From Burkholderiaceae bacterium (GTDB lineage: Bacteria > Pseudomonadota > Gammaproteobacteria > Burkholderiales > Burkholderiaceae), in assembly GCA_947448695.1 (NCBI GenBank), contig CANFOL010000003.1:98674-162673 (forward strand): a stretch of DNA of 64,000 bases, in the 5' to 3' direction. Shown here in pieces: positions 60,358 through 64,000 of this stretch; the stretch's first letter is position 1, and every line of letters begins with the position of its first letter. The notes beneath the pieces are model-generated. The model was given only the letters and a program-made list of their open reading frames with translations, was not told the origin of the DNA and ran no database searches. Both the position numbers and the translations under genes were made by a program.

Positions 60358-61476
60358 TTAGAACTTGGGAGCTGGTGCACTTTGAATTTTTTCTTTTTCC
60401 TTGGCTTGATTTTTTGCAATAATGGAATTTTCCAACGACACAATCCGTTTCGTTCCCATAAGAGAAAGCCCAAAGCCATAGTCTAAGCTCGGTGAACCGG
60501 AACTTGCTTTATCAATGTATTGGACTTTACAACCGCCCACCTCACGTATAAGGTTCCATCTTGCTTGAGTAACGGTTGCCGTTCCGACTGGACGCTCAGG
60601 ATTACCTTTCTCGTAGTCCCAAGTGAGAGAAAGAATTGCGTTTTTATCAGAGGCGCCCAACATACCTTTTAACATCGGGAGCATATTGTCTACATCGCGA
60701 GTATTTTTTGCCTCTCTAACTGTAATAGCCTGCCTCCTCGCGGCGGAATTTTGTTGCTCCAATTCATCTATTTGAGCCTTCAAACTATCATATTCCGTAT
60801 ACGCGGAAGCAGGCTTTCCGTACTTAGATTCAAGAGCATTACGGAAGGGATTCTCTGAGTTTAGTGAATTGGATGGATCTGCCGCGCAGATTAATCCGGT
60901 AAAAGATGCTAAGTACGCCTTCTCTAAATATGGATCAATTAAAATTGCAATTTTAAAAAAAGCTTTATCGCCAGCAATAACATTATCAACAACTAAAACC
61001 CCCCCCTCATTAAGAGCTTTAGGTTTAGTCATCCATTCAAATGTCTGATTAGATTTTTTAAGTTTTGCAGCAATCGCAACAATTACATCATCTGACGATT
61101 GACATAAGTCTCCCGGCTTAACCCCTTTGAAATCAAAAGGACCACTAGAAGAGGTATCAATTGTTTTACACCAAATTCCTCGGAACGCTTTTGATATATC
61201 TGAGCTATCAGATTGATCTGAATTTTTAACCGGACTTCTTACTACGTTAGAAACCGATGGTTGCGGAATATTTGCTGCTGGAGCTACTGCTTGAGATTGT
61301 TGATTACTCGTGTTTACTGGCTCAATGGTTGATTGGATTTGCTGCTGCACCTCTTTTTGAATTTTTTCAGCCGCATCTTTAAACTGATTCATTAAGTTTC
61401 CGAATTGAGCATAACCCGAATTCGATATTATCAAAAACACACTGGTAATAGAAACGGAAAGTATTTTTTGGCGCAA
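60358..61476 (-). CDS. secreted element protein of unknown function, about 372 residues
   Basis: I do not recognise the family. The TTG at 61476 is preceded by AAGGAG at a good distance and gives a clean signal peptide (MRQKILSVSITSVFLIISNS, cleaved near GYA). The frame is open to 61524 but without better support. The mature protein has a Gln/Pro-rich linker (about 25-75), a globular domain with cysteines in IWCKTID, GDLCQSS and LICAADPS, and a coiled coil (SLKAQIDELEQQNSAARRQ). It has no transmembrane anchor beyond the signal. It is leftward cargo, opposite to the replication genes. Confidence 0.7.
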   Translation of the reverse strand: MRQKILSVSITSVFLIISNSGYAQFGNLMNQFKDAAEKIQKEVQQQIQSTIEPVNTSNQQSQAVAPAANIPQPSVSNVVRSPVKNSDQSDSSDISKAFRGIWCKTIDTSSSGPFDFKGVKPGDLCQSSDDVIVAIAAKLKKSNQTFEWMTKPKALNEGGVLVVDNVIAGDKAFFKIAILIDPYLEKAYLASFTGLICAADPSNSLNSENPFRNALESKYGKPASAYTEYDSLKAQIDELEQQNSAARRQAITVREAKNTRDVDNMLPMLKGMLGASDKNAILSLTWDYEKGNPERPVGTATVTQARWNLIREVGGCKVQYIDKASSGSPSLDYGFGLSLMGTKRIVSLENSIIAKNQAKEKEKIQSAPAPKF

Positions 61477-61609
61477 AATGAACTCCTTTTTGATATAACT
61501 TCGAATTATAATAATGTTTTCCAAGTATTGTAAAAAAATATACTCTCCTTAAGATAACTGCTTATTATTTATGAATATCGAAGGCTTAATCGATTAGCAA
61601 TCATATAAA

Positions 61610-61936
61610 GTGCCCCCCACTAGCAGACACAGCGATTCTGAAATTCGGACAAGTCTTTGGAGAACGAACTGGTATTTTAGAAAAGTTTTTGTTGCAGTTA
61701 ATAGCTATGTGAATAAAGATTATCAATCCACAAAAGCTCAAAAAGATGTAAAAGAGGGGCGCATATATGATGGGGACTGGTCGAGTTTGGAAACGGCTCA
61801 AGAGTTCAAAACTAAATATTGTAAAAAAAATCAATCTATCAAAACAGAACAGCAATATATAGATAAAAGTTTATGCGACTACGGGAGACAATATACTTCA
61901 ATAATGGAGATTGCATGCAAAGAAACTAAACAATAA
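61610..61936 (+). CDS. unassigned open frame, possibly a gene remnant
   Basis: This 108-codon frame starts at a GTG without ribosome-binding site. The second half looks protein-like (GRIYDGDWSSLETAQEFKTK, YGRQYTSIMEIACKETKQ), whereas the first 20 residues do not. The overlapping frame just before it also reads plausibly (ILKFGQVFGERTGILEKF), so a frameshifted or 5'-truncated gene is possible. No family recognised. Confidence 0.35.
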   Translation: MPPTSRHSDSEIRTSLWRTNWYFRKVFVAVNSYVNKDYQSTKAQKDVKEGRIYDGDWSSLETAQEFKTKYCKKNQSIKTEQQYIDKSLCDYGRQYTSIMEIACKETKQ

Positions 61937-62190
61937 AACTAAATATACACACGTTATAAAAAATAGGGTCGCACTATCTGTACTACTCATTGCCTTGGGT
62001 ATACCCCCACCCCATTTGGTCCATTCCCCACCCCCTAATACGCTCCTAAAACATATAATAGGGAGTTGTTTTATTATGCGCATGAAAAACGTTTAACTTC
62101 TTGCGTAAATCTTGACCAATTGACTATTTATTTTTTGATGAGTTTTGATTTTTAGTTTTTCTTTTATCCTTGTTTCTATTAAGTTTTTCC
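61937..62190. other. right-end spacer of the element
   Basis: These 254 bases between the last frame and the right repeat hold no convincing gene. They include C-rich blocks (CCCCCACCCC and CCCCACCCCC) at about 62008-62036 and then T-rich sequence up to the repeat. Arm-type integrase sites could lie here, but none was identified. Confidence 0.4.
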
Positions 62191-62312
62191 CTGCTGTTCA
62201 AGTCGCCCTTTTGACTATTTATGATATGTGTAAAGCAGTTGACCGCGGGATGATTATTTCTGAGGTGAAACTGCTGGAGAAAAGTGGTGGCAAGTCTGGG
62301 GAATGGAAGGCG
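62191..62312 (+). repeat. right attachment repeat (attR)
   Basis: This is the second perfect copy of the 122-bp repeat, identical to 55433-55554. The bases after it (GAATAA) complete a moaC reading frame with ...KAE and a stop, as expected for the original chromosomal gene end. Confidence 0.88.
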
Positions 62313-62318
62313 GAATAA
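62191..62318 (+). pseudogene. moaC: displaced 3' end of moaC
   Basis: This startless fragment encodes the last 41 residues of Moa[17 protein letters not shown] onwards, ending GEWKAE and TAA. E. coli MoaC has an acidic end after the same GKSG motif, so this copy more probably carries the ancestral terminus than the ...KAL end now attached to the gene. It was separated from the gene by insertion of the element. Confidence 0.85.
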
Positions 62319-62460
62319 AGTTCTCATACTTTTAAGTTTTATACCCCGTAGACACCTTCCAAATGTGATTGTCCTCTAAATGAATGCATACGATATTTAA
62401 TTTGACAAGTTTATTGATTTTTCTTGCATTGCCATGTTAAATCGTCAAATAAACAATTAT

Positions 62461-62491
62461 TTGAGAATTTATACCTAAAATTGTGTATAGT
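62461..62491 (+). promoter_or_regulatory. possible promoter of the LVIVD-repeat gene
   Basis: TTGAGA (62461-62466) and TATAGT (62486-62491) are separated by 19 bases; using TGTATA as -10 gives 17. A small hairpin CTTCAT-CAAA-ATGAAG (62510-62525) lies in the leader. The match is moderate, so this is tentative. Confidence 0.35.
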
Positions 62492-62543
62492 TAAATTAAA
62501 TAAAACAAACTTCATCAAAATGAAGCCACAAAGGGGGACTGTC

Positions 62544-64000
62544 ATGAATCAATCAATTTATTCGTTTTTAAAAAACTTCACTAAGCTTGTTCAAGCTGGT
62601 GCTTGTGCGTTATCTCTTAGCGTCTTTTCTGGGCAGGTCATTGCTCAAGGGGTAGAAAGCGCAAAAAACATGAAACTTGAAGGTTATAGTGACCTACAAG
62701 GAAGAACTGCCTATCAACCCACCATACAAAAACAAGGCAATCGCTGGATTGCTTATATTGGTCATCACGGGGATAACAAGATCAATCCTCTAAACGGCAA
62801 AATGGAAGATAACGGAACTTCTATCATCGATGTAACCGATGTTAAAAAACCAAAATATTTGTATCACATTCCTGGTGAAGAGGGTCTTGCCGAACAAGGT
62901 GGTAGCCAAATGGTAAGAGTTTGTAGTGGCGCAACATTACCAAAAGCGGATAAAAGTAAATTTTATATGCTCAGAGTGTTTGGAAATCAAGCCCATGAAA
63001 TTTGGGATGTAACCTCTCCAGAAAGCCCCGTATTACTCACTACGATTACAAAAGGTCTCAAAGGAACTCACAAAAACTTTTGGGAGTGTGACTCAGGTAT
63101 AGCCTACCTCGTCTCAGGTAACCCGCAATGGCGAACCAGTCGAATGACGCAGGTTTATGACTTATCAGATCCTGCAAAACCTGTTTTTATAAGAGATTTT
63201 GGCTTGGTAGGTCAGCAACCGGGTGCCTCAGGCGATGTTCCAGTTCAATTACATGGGGTAATGTCTACTGGTGCAAAAGGGAATCGTGTTTATTTTGGAT
63301 ATGGCACCAACACAGATGGTATCGTTCAAATTATTGACCGTGAAAAATTATTGAATGGTTCTAAAGATCCTACGCCAGAGAACCTCCTCTACCCCCAAGT
63401 GACTCGTGTCGATATGCCGTCCATGCACGGTGCGCATACGACCTTCCCAATGATGGGTGTGAAGGTTCCTGAGTTCTCTAAAAACTTATTAGGTGCGACT
63501 CGTGATTTTATCGTTGTAACAAATGAGGCAATTCAAAAGGAATGTCTTGAAGGGCGCCAAATGGTTTGGATTGTGGATGCCACGAATGAAAAGCGTGCCT
63601 TTGGTGTAGCAAACTGGGGAATACCAGAAAAAAGCGGTAACTACTGTGCAAAAGGTGGTCGTTTTGGCACTCATTCCTCAAATGAAAACATGACCGATGT
63701 TTATTACAAAAAAATTATGTTTTTTGCATACTTTAACGCTGGTGTTCGCGCTGTAGATATGAGAGACCCATTTGCACCTAAAGAGATTGGCCACTTTGTT
63801 CCAGCAATGAATAAAAATACAGTGGTTTTAGCGACTCCAGCGAGTCAGCGTGGTAAGTTACCTTTTACTGCAGCATCTGAGCGTAAGGCAATTCAGACAA
63901 ATAATGTGGAAGTCGATGAGCGTGGCTATATCTACATTGTCGATCGTGCAAATACAGGTATGCATATTCTTTCTCTAACTGGCTCTGCACGTGAAATTGC
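62544..64000 (+). CDS. secreted LVIVD-repeat protein, N-terminal part
   Basis: The frame is open from ATG 62544 (after AAGGGGG) to the window end, at least 485 residues. A signal peptide is followed by cleavage near GQVIAQG. The mature protein has repeated beta-propeller-like blades: TSIIDVTDVKKPKYLYHIPG, HEIWDVTSPESPVLLTTI, TQVYDLSDPAKPVFIRDFG, VRAVDMRDPFAPKEIGHFVP and IYIVDRANTGMHIL. These are LVIVD repeats. The role is unknown; a periplasmic or surface propeller is likely. It lies just outside the element and belongs to the host chromosome. Confidence 0.85.
   Translation, partial: MNQSIYSFLKNFTKLVQAGACALSLSVFSGQVIAQGVESAKNMKLEGYSDLQGRTAYQPTIQKQGNRWIAYIGHHGDNKINPLNGKMEDNGTSIIDVTDVKKPKYLYHIPGEEGLAEQGGSQMVRVCSGATLPKADKSKFYMLRVFGNQAHEIWDVTSPESPVLLTTITKGLKGTHKNFWECDSGIAYLVSGNPQWRTSRMTQVYDLSDPAKPVFIRDFGLVGQQPGASGDVPVQLHGVMSTGAKGNRVYFGYGTNTDGIVQIIDREKLLNGSKDPTPENLLYPQVTRVDMPSMHGAHTTFPMMGVKVPEFSKNLLGATRDFIVVTNEAIQKECLEGRQMVWIVDATNEKRAFGVANWGIPEKSGNYCAKGGRFGTHSSNENMTDVYYKKIMFFAYFNAGVRAVDMRDPFAPKEIGHFVPAMNKNTVVLATPASQRGKLPFTAASERKAIQTNNVEVDERGYIYIVDRANTGMHILSLTGSAREI

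Larger units (their letters stand above)
55555..62312 (+). mobile_element. 6.76-kb integrative element inserted at the 3' end of moaC
   Basis: The unit between the left and right repeats is 6,758 bp. It carries a tyrosine recombinase at one end, replication genes (primase-polymerase and RepA-like helicase), small unknown genes, and leftward cargo. It has no capsid, tail, packaging, relaxase or conjugation genes. Integration in a protein-coding 3' end with restoration of the frame, plus its own replication module, is like phage satellites and integrative plasmids. Excision between the repeats would give a 6,758-bp circle and a moaC ending KAE. Whether it moves with a helper phage is unknown. 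Confidence 0.87.

Noticed and set aside
61911..62096. Rightward 61-codon frame with a hydrophobic stretch in the element's right end
   Set aside because: No ribosome-binding site; it overlaps the end of the preceding frame and its Pro/His-rich tail comes from C-rich sequence.
55555..62312. Calling the element a prophage
   Set aside because: No terminase, portal, capsid, tail, lysis or classic repressor genes are present in its 6.8 kb.
62124..62327. Leftward 67-codon frame across the right repeat
   Set aside because: It is antisense to the displaced moaC tail, whose coding frame explains the sequence, and its end is low-complexity Lys/Asn sequence.

Overview
The window is a 64-kb stretch of a low-GC betaproteobacterial chromosome, most likely from a free-living freshwater member of the Burkholderiaceae close to Polynucleobacter. 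This is inferred from tripartite-tricarboxylate (TctC/Bug) binding proteins, an OxyR regulator next to recG, the run pgk-pyk-fba-purC-purE-purK-sua5, split pntAA/pntAB/pntB genes, and compact A/T-rich coding with short or overlapping intergenic spaces. No tRNA, rRNA or CRISPR array was seen.

Layout, left to right. 1-353 is the 3' end of a DAHP synthase gene, followed by a cobalamin adenosyltransferase gene. 953-6399 is a co-directional run: glycolate oxidase glcDEF, then yggS and proC. 6400-10250 runs leftward with ubiA, oxyR and recG. 10299-15761 is queA-tgt-yajC-secD-secF (queuosine tRNA modification and Sec accessory translocase). 15803-22642 carries a TctC protein, an FAD monooxygenase, waaA, purB, a glutathione S-transferase and mnmA. 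22744-25643 is the pnt transhydrogenase operon, closed by a strong terminator. 25967-30719 holds an unrecognised secreted protein facing an efflux module (DUF3302 protein, HlyD adaptor, TolC-like outer-membrane lipoprotein). 30793-32879 is groES-groEL with a CIRCE operator on a sigma-70-like promoter.

33191-42636 holds an RraA-like protein, a second orphan TctC protein, a DUF4149 membrane protein, a signalling module (degenerate EAL protein, LuxR-type response regulator, hybrid kinase with a phosphotransfer domain), an SDR, an FMN-dependent hydroxyacid dehydrogenase, an HU-like protein and PBP4. 42633-50045 is the leftward purine/glycolysis block. 50213-53437 is ilvE, a zinc-finger protein, waaF and two small conserved proteins. 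bepA and moaC follow.

The most notable object is a 6,758-bp integrated element inserted in the 3' end of moaC. It is bounded by a perfect 122-bp direct repeat (55433-55554 and 62191-62312). Next to the left repeat it encodes a tyrosine recombinase, then a primase-polymerase and a RepA-like helicase that look like two halves of one NrS-1-type replication protein, three small unknown proteins, a secreted unknown protein and a broken Rrp8-like methyltransferase. It has no capsid, tail, relaxase or conjugation genes, so it resembles a phage-satellite-like or plasmid-like integrative element. The displaced moaC tail is still present at the right end. After the element comes the start of a secreted LVIVD-repeat protein that runs off the window.
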